Positions 6,987-14,400 of a DNA stretch of 22,203 nucleotides are shown here, in pieces. The position numbers and the translations under genes are program-made. Source of the DNA: JAVBMU01 sp031552185 (GTDB taxonomy: Bacteria; Actinomycetota; Actinomycetes; Actinomycetales; Cellulomonadaceae); contig JAVBMU010000111.1 of NCBI GenBank assembly GCA_031552185.1, positions 1-22,203 of the forward strand. Reading direction: 5' to 3'. The stretch's first letter is position 1; every line of letters starts with the position of its first letter. The notes beneath the pieces were generated by a model. It saw nothing but the letters and a program-made list of their open reading frames with translations. It did not search any database and was not told the DNA's origin.

Positions 6987-7873
6987 CGCGCGGGGCGCCC
7001 GACCGGGGCGCGCTGTCGGCCGCCGACTGGCGCCGGCCGGGGATCCGGCTCGGGATGGGCGGCGCGCACATCGGACTGCTCATCTGTTTGGCGATTGCCG
7101 GGCTCGGTCCGATGCTGCTCCTGGCGAAGTTCGCGATCACGCCGACCCAGGACATTCTGGCGACGCCGATCGCGGTCTTTCCGCACGGCGTGGCCTGGGC
7201 GAACCTCTCCGAGGCGTGGAATGGCGTGCAGATCAGCCGCTACTTCATGAACACCGTGTATCTGGCGGCCGGTTCCTGGGCCTGCCAACTCCTCGTTGCG
7301 GCCACAGGCGGCTATGTGCTGTCGGTGCTCCGGCCGCGGTACGCCAAGGTGCTTCAGGGTGCCGTCCTGGCCACCATGTTCATCCCGGCCGTGGTCCTGC
7401 TGGTGCCGCTGTACCTGACGATCCTGCACCCACCGGTGCTGGACCGGTCGCTGATCAACAGCTTCTGGGCCGTGTGGCTGCCCGCGGGCGCGTCGGCCTT
7501 CAACGTGCTCCTGGTGTCGCGGTTCTTCGATTCGCTGCCGCGGGAGGTCTTCGAGGCGGCGCGGGTGGACGGTGCGGGTCCGTTCCGGCTGTTCTGGTCG
7601 ATCGTGTTGCCGATGTCCAGGCCCATCCTCGGGGTCGTCTCGGTCTTTGCGGTCATCGCCAGTTGGAAGGATTTTCTGTGGCCGATGCTGGTGCTGAAGA
7701 ACCCCGACATTCAGCCGCTGTCCGTGCGGTTGCCGGCGATTGCCGGGTTGACGGACACGGGGGTGTTGCTGGCGGCGCTGGCCATCGCGACGCTGATTCC
7801 GGTGGCGATTTTTCTTGCCTTCCAGCGCATGTTCCTGAGCAACGCCGGGCTGGGCGGTGCGGTCAAGGGCTGA
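6983..7873 (+). CDS. ABC transporter permease, CUT1 family (MalG-like)
   Basis: The 296-aa inner-membrane protein has six predicted helices and the EAA motif E-A-A-R-V-D-G-A-G-P-F-R-L-F-W-S-I-V-L-P. It begins at ATG 6983, overlapping the previous stop by 4 bp, and ends with the common G-G-A-V-K-G type tail. No ATPase gene follows. In actinobacteria such importers commonly use one shared MsiK/SugC-type ATPase encoded elsewhere. The last 11 bp overlap the end of the convergent aldo/keto reductase gene, leaving no intergenic room for a terminator. Confidence 0.92.
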   Translation: MTRGAPDRGALSAADWRRPGIRLGMGGAHIGLLICLAIAGLGPMLLLAKFAITPTQDILATPIAVFPHGVAWANLSEAWNGVQISRYFMNTVYLAAGSWACQLLVAATGGYVLSVLRPRYAKVLQGAVLATMFIPAVVLLVPLYLTILHPPVLDRSLINSFWAVWLPAGASAFNVLLVSRFFDSLPREVFEAARVDGAGPFRLFWSIVLPMSRPILGVVSVFAVIASWKDFLWPMLVLKNPDIQPLSVRLPAIAGLTDTGVLLAALAIATLIPVAIFLAFQRMFLSNAGLGGAVKG

Positions 7874-8642
7874 CGCCGAGCGCGTCGACGGCGGCGAGGT
7901 CGCCGTCGGACAGGACGAAGTCGAGCGCGAAGTTCTCCTCGATTCGGGCCGGGTGGACCGACTTGGGGATCGCAACGAAGCCGCGATCCAGGTGCCAGCG
8001 CAGCACCACCTGGGCGGGGGAGGCGCCGTGCGCATCCGCGACGGCGACCAGCGCCGGCGCGGTGAGTTCGGTTCGCAGCAGCGGGCTGTACCCCTCCAGC
8101 ACGACGCCGCGGGAGGCCAGTTGGTGGGCGAGTTGCGGGTCGTAGTCGCTGGGGCTCCAGGGAATCTGGTCGACGGCGGGGGTCTCGCCGACCTGCCCGC
8201 TGAGGATATCGACCTGCTCGACCGAATAGTTGCTCACGCCGATCGAGCGGGTCAGGCCCTGGCTGCGGAGTTCGACGAATTGTTCCCACACCCAGGGGGA
8301 GGCCTCGCCGCGGGGCGGCCAGTGGATCAGCCAGAGGTCGACGTAGTCGAGGGCGAGCGCGCGCAGGGACGCCGTGATGGTCTCGCGTTCGCGGCCGGCA
8401 TTCTCCGGCGGCAGCTTGGTGGTGACGAACACCTCCGCGCGCGGGACGCCGGAATCGGCGAGCGCGCGGCCGACCTCGTGTTCGTTCGCGTACCCCGTGG
8501 CCGTGTCGAGATGGCGGTAACCGATATCGAGCGCGTGCCGGACGGCGCGGTAGCACTCGTCGCCGCGGGCGGTCCAGGTGCCGAGTCCGAGCATGGGCAG
8601 GTCGCCGCCGGGCAGCGACACCGTCGGGACGCGGAAGGTCAT
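7863..8642 (-). CDS. Aldo/keto reductase
   Basis: The 259-aa protein is an NADPH-dependent oxidoreductase of the AKR superfamily, close in pattern to 2,5-diketo-gluconate reductases (G-L-G-T-W; G-Y-R-H-L-D-T-A-T-G-Y). The catalytic tetrad is complete: D46, Y51, K76 (V-F-V-T-T-K) and H107 (L-W-L-I-H-W-P). The cofactor-binding end is present (I-P-K-S-V-H-P-A-R-I-E-E-N-F). The substrate cannot be inferred. I chose the ATG at 8642 because the family's first strand begins right after it. The frame is open to a GTG at 8762, 2 nt after the stop of the PIN gene, so a longer coupled product is possible. No convincing Shine-Dalgarno precedes either start. It is convergent with the sugar operon. Confidence 0.85.
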   Translation of the reverse strand: MTFRVPTVSLPGGDLPMLGLGTWTARGDECYRAVRHALDIGYRHLDTATGYANEHEVGRALADSGVPRAEVFVTTKLPPENAGRERETITASLRALALDYVDLWLIHWPPRGEASPWVWEQFVELRSQGLTRSIGVSNYSVEQVDILSGQVGETPAVDQIPWSPSDYDPQLAHQLASRGVVLEGYSPLLRTELTAPALVAVADAHGASPAQVVLRWHLDRGFVAIPKSVHPARIEENFALDFVLSDGDLAAVDALGVSP

Positions 8643-8764
8643 GCCGACAGTGTGCACCGGGGCTGCCGTGCCGGCGCGGCCGGTGGCGATGCTGAGGGCT
8701 GAGCGGATCGCCCGCAGGTGCGCTTGGAGCGATGGTTCCAGCCGCGCGTGTGCACCGGTCACGG

Positions 8765-9325
8765 TTACCCGTAGGGGAGAAGGTCATTCTCGATGGCGAA
8801 CATACGAAAGCCGTCCGGTCCGAACGGGAGTCGGTACTCCGTCTCGAGCAGCCGGTCGGCGATCGTCGAGGCAAAGTCGAGACTGAGCCGTTCGTCGCGC
8901 ACGAGATCGCAAAGTAGCGAAACGGTGCTCCGGACACTGACCCTGAACTCGTTCGCGACGGTGCGGGCGAAGGAGTCATCGATGACCGCGACTCCGCGAT
9001 GCACCTCGGCCAGGGCAAGAACCTCACATTCGCCCAGGTTCTTGCGCTGATCGTCACCGAGCAGGCGGGCGGTGTATCTGCCGGGCGCGGCATGCTCGGC
9101 GGTCGAGACGGCCTCGTGTCGAACGAGCCAGCCGGCGTCGAGCACCGAACGCAGATGGCTGTAATGCATGAGGCCGTCCGAGATCTCCCGTTGGACCGCA
9201 GCGGGGATCCAGGCCTCCGTGCTCCCGACGGACTCGCGAAGAAGTCCGAGCCATCCGGCCTGCGCAAAGTGGCTGAGCGGTCCGGTGTCGAACACAAACG
9301 GTCCGCAGCCTCGGTCCGAGTTCAC
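8765..9325 (-). CDS. PIN-domain protein, putative nuclease toxin
   Basis: The 186-aa protein has the acidic pattern of PIN-like ribonucleases: V-F-D-T-G-P-L-S-H-F with D13, a conserved E47 (V-Q-R-E-I-S-D), E99 in N-L-G-E-C-E-V-L-A-L-A, and D116/D117 in V-A-V-I-D-D-S-F-A-R. These residues would hold Mg2+/Mn2+ for RNA cleavage. Length fits DUF3368-like PIN proteins with a C-terminal extension (about 140-186). It starts at GTG 9325, overlapping the stop of the XRE/protease gene by 4 bp (GTGA), so the two are translationally coupled, as in toxin-antitoxin pairs. Toxicity, target and ribonuclease activity are inferred from fold and arrangement only. Confidence 0.75.
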   Translation of the reverse strand: MNSDRGCGPFVFDTGPLSHFAQAGWLGLLRESVGSTEAWIPAAVQREISDGLMHYSHLRSVLDAGWLVRHEAVSTAEHAAPGRYTARLLGDDQRKNLGECEVLALAEVHRGVAVIDDSFARTVANEFRVSVRSTVSLLCDLVRDERLSLDFASTIADRLLETEYRLPFGPDGFRMFAIENDLLPYG

Positions 9326-10437
9326 GACAGGACAGACCAGATCTCGTTGTGGTGTCTGGGTGGGAGCGCCGGGAGGTCACCCACTTCGAGGCTGCCCCGC
9401 AGCAGGGCGAGGGTGCGCTCGGCGGAGATCCGTTCCGCTCGGTATTGCGCGAGCACGGCCTTCTCGTAGGTCCGAGGCAGTGCGACGCCTTCCAGGTCGT
9501 ACGGGATCACCAGGTTGTGCTCGATGATGTCGGTTCGGGTGGTTCGAGCGCCTCGAATGGAGGCGCACTCGCGCCGATCGGCCAGGCCCAACTCGGCGAG
9601 CCTGCGGGCAAGCGTGGACATATCGATGCGGAAGTGGCTTGCGGCCAGGACGGCTGCGGTTCGAGTGTCGTGCGCGGCGCTCGCCTCGCCCCAAAAGGCG
9701 CGCAGGCCGGTGGGCGGAGCAAGAAACGCGCGGGCAAACCGATCGATCAGGCCTTCCACGTGATCGGCATCTTTCTGCTCGGCAACGCGCCAGTCGACGG
9801 TGTAGTCGTCCGCGACGAGGTAGTGGCCGAATTCGTGCGTGAGCGCGAGTCGGCGGCGCCCGACCTGGTGAGTCGAGTTGACCAGCGAGACTCCACCTCT
9901 GATCAGGAGTGTGGTCGCTGCATCGGCGGTCTCGGCGCCGAGCGGCATCGCGAAGACGAGGAGGCCTACCTGGGCAACGGATCCGACCAGATCGAGGATC
10001 GGTGAATCCGGTGGGAGGTCGCAGCCAACTCGAGCTTCGGCGGCCAGTTCCTCGGCCGCCGCACCGTCGGTCGGGACGTCGACCGGCTCGAGCGCGCGAC
10101 CAAGAAGCTCGGCATAAAGTTCGGCGACGAATTCGACGTCACGAGCGATGCGTTCGAGTTCCCGGTCGATAGTGGAGAGTCTCAGCCCAGCGTCCGCGCG
10201 AGCACGGTGCGATGCGACGGCGACGGGCGGGTCGGAGAGCAACCATTCGAGACGTACGTCGAGCGCCCCGGCCAAGGCGGCAAGTTCGAGAGCGCTGACT
10301 CCGCGCAGCCCCCGTTCGATCTTCGCCAGCGCCGACCGTTCGATACCGGACATCTGAGAAAGGTCCATCTGGGTCAGCCCGCTGCTCTCCCGAGCGGCAG
10401 CAATACGCGCGCCGAGCGTCCTCGCGTTCTCCTTCAT
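9322..10437 (-). CDS. XRE-family HTH / ImmA-IrrE-type metallopeptidase fusion, putative antitoxin
   Basis: The 371-aa protein joins an N-terminal XRE helix-turn-helix (residues 5-65; L-T-Q-M-D-L-S-Q-M-S-G-I-E-R-S-A-L-A-K-I) to a COG2856/IrrE-like zinc peptidase domain. The zinc motif is H201-E-F-G-H205 within L-T-H-E-F-G-H-Y-L, and the downstream F-A-R-A-F-L-A-P motif (234-241) is preceded by E228, a possible third ligand. A C-terminal region of about 80 residues contains T-Y-E-K-A-V-L-A-Q-Y-R-A-E-R-I-S. Family proteins bind DNA and cleave a partner regulator (ImmA/ImmR, IrrE/DdrO) or act as antitoxins. Here the partner gene overlaps by 4 bp and encodes a PIN protein. ATG at 10437 is chosen because a -10 box ends 7 nt upstream, making the mRNA leaderless. 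Confidence 0.88.
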   Translation of the reverse strand: MKENARTLGARIAAARESSGLTQMDLSQMSGIERSALAKIERGLRGVSALELAALAGALDVRLEWLLSDPPVAVASHRARADAGLRLSTIDRELERIARDVEFVAELYAELLGRALEPVDVPTDGAAAEELAAEARVGCDLPPDSPILDLVGSVAQVGLLVFAMPLGAETADAATTLLIRGGVSLVNSTHQVGRRRLALTHEFGHYLVADDYTVDWRVAEQKDADHVEGLIDRFARAFLAPPTGLRAFWGEASAAHDTRTAAVLAASHFRIDMSTLARRLAELGLADRRECASIRGARTTRTDIIEHNLVIPYDLEGVALPRTYEKAVLAQYRAERISAERTLALLRGSLEVGDLPALPPRHHNEIWSVLS

Positions 10438-10444
10438 GTGTGCG

Positions 10445-10474
10445 ATATTAGAACAGGCGGAGACGAAAGCGGAA
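10445..10474 (-). promoter_or_regulatory. Leaderless promoter of the XRE/protease-PIN module
   Basis: On the minus strand TAATAT (10445-10450) ends 7 nt before the ATG at 10437, so transcription should begin at or next to the start codon. A weak -35 candidate TTCCGC (10469-10474) lies 18 bp upstream. There is no Shine-Dalgarno sequence. Confidence 0.65.
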
Positions 10475-10479
10475 CCCCG

Positions 10480-10507
10480 CATCGGGCCGTGAACCGGCCC
10501 ACCGATG
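10480..10507. other. Inverted repeat upstream of the XRE/protease promoter
   Basis: CATCGGGCCG (10480-10489) and CGGCCC-AC-CGATG (10495-10507) are complementary apart from a 3-nt bulge, with a 5-nt loop. It sits immediately upstream of the weak -35 box. It may be a binding site for the XRE regulator or a second terminator for the AraC-type gene; the sequence alone does not decide. Confidence 0.4.
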
Positions 10508-10563
10508 TCGGAGCCCGCAGGCCTGTGCCACGTCTCAATCGGACCCGTCCCAGTCCTCGACAT

Positions 10564-10588
10564 CGGCCGTGCATGTCAGCGCACGCCG
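10564..10588 (-). terminator. Candidate terminator hairpin after the AraC-type gene
   Basis: CGGCCGTGC (10564-10572) pairs with GCACGCCG (10581-10588) with one bulged base and an 8-nt loop. It lies about 34 nt beyond the stop of the AraC-type gene. There is no T-tract, as is common in GC-rich actinobacteria. Confidence 0.4.
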
Positions 10589-10621
10589 ACATCAGGCACG
10601 CCCGGGCCGCCCCCGGCCCCC

Positions 10622-11392
10622 CTACCCCCGCTCGCCGCCCGCGGCCGCCCGCGCCCGGCGCCGGAACTGCGCCGGCGTCTCGCCGGTCAGCCGGGCAAAG
10701 GTGCGGGTGAATGACGGCTGGTCATAGAAGCCGCCGGCCAACGCGACCTCGACGATCGGTGCGTGCCCCCGGGCCAGGAGATCCATGGCGTGCTCGACCC
10801 GGGCGCGCAGGACGAGTTGCCGCGGCGTCAACCCGTACACTCGCCGGACCCGCGCCTCCAGCGCCGCCGGAGACCAGCCGACCACGCCGGCCATCCGCGC
10901 CGCCGTCCACCGTTCGCCCAGCCCGGCCTCGATCCGTTCGCCGAGCCGGGTCAGCGCCCCCATCGTGGCGTCGTCGGCGGCCCCGGCCCGCAGGTCCTCG
11001 GAAACCGAAACCAGCCCGACCAGCCGGCCGTCGTCGTCGCGCACGGGGAGTTTGGCGGTGAGGTACCACCCCGCGGTGCCACCGGGCCGGCGGATGCGTT
11101 CGAGTTCGCCGCGCAGGGCGCGGCCGGTGCGCAGCACGTCGCCGTCCTGTTCCTCGTACCGTTCGGCGAGTTGCGGGACGAACAGTTCCACCGCCCGGCG
11201 TCCGACGACGGCCCGCCGGGATCGCTCGTTGGTCCGCGCGACGAAGGTCGCGTTGACGGCGACGTACCGGCCGGTGGTGTCCTTGGCGCAGAACATCGTC
11301 CGGGACAGCTCGTCCATCAGCGCGAGCATCGCCGGGCTGAGGGCGTCGAGCAGGGCTCGACCCTCCGGCCACATGTCGCGATCAGGTGCCAT
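10622..11392 (-). CDS. PAS-domain AraC-family transcriptional regulator, probable putA regulator
   Basis: The 256-aa protein has an N-terminal PAS-like sensor (about residues 25-135; A-K-D-T-T-G-R-Y-V-A-V-N-A-T-F-V-A-R-T, L-V-G-L-V-S-V-S-E-D) and a C-terminal AraC/XylS double HTH (about 150-250; T-P-R-Q-L-V-L-R-A-R-V-E-H-A-M-D-L-L and G-F-Y-D-Q-P-S-F-T-R-T-F-A-R-L-T-G-E-T-P-A-Q-F-R). It is divergent from putA with only 51 bp between the start codons, so it most likely controls putA; the signal read by the PAS domain is unknown. ATG at 11392 is chosen because the upstream open frame lies antisense to putA. TACGAT 10 nt before the ATG is a possible -10 box, implying a very short leader. Confidence 0.88.
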   Translation of the reverse strand: MAPDRDMWPEGRALLDALSPAMLALMDELSRTMFCAKDTTGRYVAVNATFVARTNERSRRAVVGRRAVELFVPQLAERYEEQDGDVLRTGRALRGELERIRRPGGTAGWYLTAKLPVRDDDGRLVGLVSVSEDLRAGAADDATMGALTRLGERIEAGLGERWTAARMAGVVGWSPAALEARVRRVYGLTPRQLVLRARVEHAMDLLARGHAPIVEVALAGGFYDQPSFTRTFARLTGETPAQFRRRARAAAGGERG

Positions 11393-11398
11393 GACAGC

Positions 11399-11422
11399 CC
11401 GGATCGTACAAGACGCATCCGG
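11399..11422. promoter_or_regulatory. Inverted repeat in the araC-type / putA divergent promoter region
   Basis: CCGGAT (11399-11404) and ATCCGG (11417-11422) are exact complements separated by 12 bp within the 51-bp gap between the divergent starts. It is the only clear symmetric element there and a candidate site for the AraC-type regulator or another proline-responsive factor. Confidence 0.4.
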
Positions 11423-11443
11423 CCGGAAGCGGGATCCTTGAGT

Positions 11444-14400
11444 ATGAGCACCGACGCATTGCCCACCGCTCCCCAGCCGGCGGCCCCGCAACCGGCGGAC
11501 CCCCAGCCGGCGGACCCCCAACCGGCGGACCCCCAGCCGGCCGCAATGCCGGCCGCCCCGTCGCGCCCGCACGTCCCGTTTCCGCCCGACCTCGTCGACG
11601 ACGCCGTCGCGCTCGCCCGCCAGTGGTTGACAACGGCGGAGCGCAGCTCGGGCGGGAAGGAACGGCGCACGGCCGCACGCCTCGGCGCGCTCGTCGCCGA
11701 CCCGGCCGGGCTGGAACTGGCCGTCCGCTTCGTGGACGACGTCGCCCGCCCGCCGGACCGGCGCGTCGCCGCCGCGGCCCTGCCGCGGGTGGCCGAACTC
11801 GCGGGCTCGGGGGCGTCCTTCCTCGGGCCGGTCGACCGCCGGTTGCTCGCGATCGGGGCGAAGCTCGCCCCGGCGATGCCGTGGCTGGTGGTGCCCGCGG
11901 CCCGCCGGCGGCTGCGCGGTCTGGTCGGCCATCTGGTGGCCGACGCCGGACGCGGCCTGGCCGTGCACCTCGCCCGCACCCGGGCGGACGGCTTCGCACT
12001 GAATGTGAACCTGCTGGGCGAGGCGGTGCTCGGCGAGGACGAGGCGAACGCACGGCTGAAGCGCACGATCGACCTGGTCGAGCGTCCGGACGTGGACTAC
12101 GTCTCGATCAAGGTGTCCTCGGTGGCCTCGCAGTTGGTCACGTGGGATCTGCCGGGCTCCCGCGACCGGGTGGTGGCGCGGCTGCTGCCGCTACTGCGCG
12201 CGGCGAAGGCGAACGGCGTCTTCGTCAACCTGGACATGGAGGAGTACCGCGACCTGGCCCTGACCACGGCAGTGTTCCGGGAACTCCTGGGCCGGCCGGA
12301 GTTCATGGGCCTGACCGCCGGGATTGTGCTGCAGTGCTACCTGCCGGACGCGCTCGGCGCGCTGGCAGAGTTGACCGAGTTTGCCGGCCGGCGGGTGGCC
12401 GCGGGCGGCGCCCCGATCAAGATCCGCCTGGTCAAGGGCGCGAACCTGGCCATGGAGCAGGTCGAGGCGCAGGTGCACGACTGGGCGCAGGCGCCCTACC
12501 CGACGAAGGCCGAGGTGGACGCGAACTTCTTGCGCTTGGTGGACCAGGCCCTGACCGAGCCACACACCGACGCGGTGCGGATCGGCGTCGCCAGCCATAA
12601 CCTGTTCGACGTCGCCCTGGCGGTCTTGCTCGCCCGCAGGCGCGGGGTGAGCCATGCCCTGGACGTCGAGATGCTGCAGGGCATGTCGCCGGGCCAGGCG
12701 CGGGCGGTGCGCGACGCCGTCCACGAGGACCGGATCGAGACCGGGCCGCGGACCGGGCAGGGCGGCCGGGTGGTGCTGTACACCCCGGTGGTCCGGCGCG
12801 CCGACTTCGACGTCGCGATCTCCTACCTGATCCGACGGCTGGAGGAAAACGCCGCTGCGCAGAACTTCCTGCACGCCATGTTCGCGCCCGCGGCCGGCGA
12901 CCCGGCCGGGAGCGCGGCGATGCAAGGCCAGGAGGCGGCGTTCCGAGCGTCGGCCGCGGCCGCCGTACCCTACGGACCGGACGACGTCACCCCCCGGCGG
13001 CTGCTGCGGCGGCCGGCGGCGGCCGGCCAAGCCGCACCGCCGGCTGCGGCCGGCCAAGCCGCAACGCCGGCTGCGGCCGGCTTCATGAATGCGGCCGACA
13101 CCGACCCGGCGTTGGCGGCGTCGCGCACGTGGGCCCAGCAGGTGATCGGATCGGCCGGCGTCGGCCCGGTCCGCACGCCCGAGTTGACCTCGACGGAGCA
13201 GGTGGACGACGTCGTCGCGCTCGCCGACCGGTTGGCGCCGGTCTGGGCCGCGGTGCCGGCGGCGGATCGCGCGGCGGCGCTCGACGCCGCCGCGGACCGG
13301 CTCGAGGCGGCGCGCACGGAGCTGGTCGAAGCGATGGTGCACGAGGCGGGCAAAACCGTCGCGGAGGCGGACCCCGAGGTCAGCGAGGCGGTCGACTTCG
13401 CCCGGTACTACGCCCTCGCCGCGCGCCGACTCACCGAGGTGCCCGGCGCCCGGTTCAACCCCGACGGCGTCACGCTCGTGACGCCGCCCTGGAACTTCCC
13501 GGTCGCGATTCCCGTGGGCGGCGTGCTGTCGGCGCTCGCCGCCGGGTCGCCGGTGATCGCCAAGCCCGCACCGGCGACGCCGCGTTGCCTGGAAGTCGCG
13601 GTGGCCGCGATCCACGCCGGTCTGCGGGACGCGGCGCAGGGGCGCCCGGCGATTGCGGCGGCCTTGGCCGGCGCGCCCACGGGTGCGCGCGCCGGTGCCC
13701 CCGGCGCGGCCGGGGACGTCACGGACCTGGTGCAGTTCGTCCGCGTGCCGGACGCCGAGCTCGGAACGCACCTGGCCTGCCATCGCGACGTCGCGCGCGT
13801 GATTCTCACCGGCTCGATCGATACCGCGCGGCTGTTCGCCGCCTGGCGTCCCGACCGGCCCGTCCTGGCCGAGACCTCCGGCAAGAACGCGATCATCGTC
13901 ACGCCGTCGGCCGATCTCGACCTCGCGGTGGCCGACGTCGTGAAGTCGGCCTTCGGGCATGCCGGGCAGAAGTGTTCGGCGGCCTCGCTGGTCATTCTGG
14001 TCGGCTCCGCCGGGGATCCGACCACCACGACCGGTCGCCGAGTGCGCCGGCAGTTGATCGACGCCGTGCACTCGCTGCGCGTGGGCCCGGCGACCGAACT
14101 GGGCACGACGATGGGGCCGCTCACGGAACCCGCGAGCGACAAACTCAGCTCCGCCCTGCAGGCCCTGGACGTGGGCGAGCAGTGGCTCGTCCAGCCGCGT
14201 CGCCTCAGCGGCGCGCTCGGGGCCGCGAATCGGCTCTGGACCCCCGGCCTGAAGACCGGCGTCCGGCCGGGGTCGTGGTTCCACCGGACGGAGTGCTTCG
14301 GTCCGGTCCTCGGCATCATGACCGCCGAGACTCTCGACGAGGCCATCGAGTGGCAGAACGCCGTCGACTTCGGCCTGACCGGGGGCATCCACAGCCTGGA

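Noticed and set aside
10763..11443. Upstream 227-codon extension of the putA frame
   Set aside because: It lies over the divergent AraC-type gene, which has convincing PAS and HTH motifs; the conserved PutA region begins well after ATG 11444.
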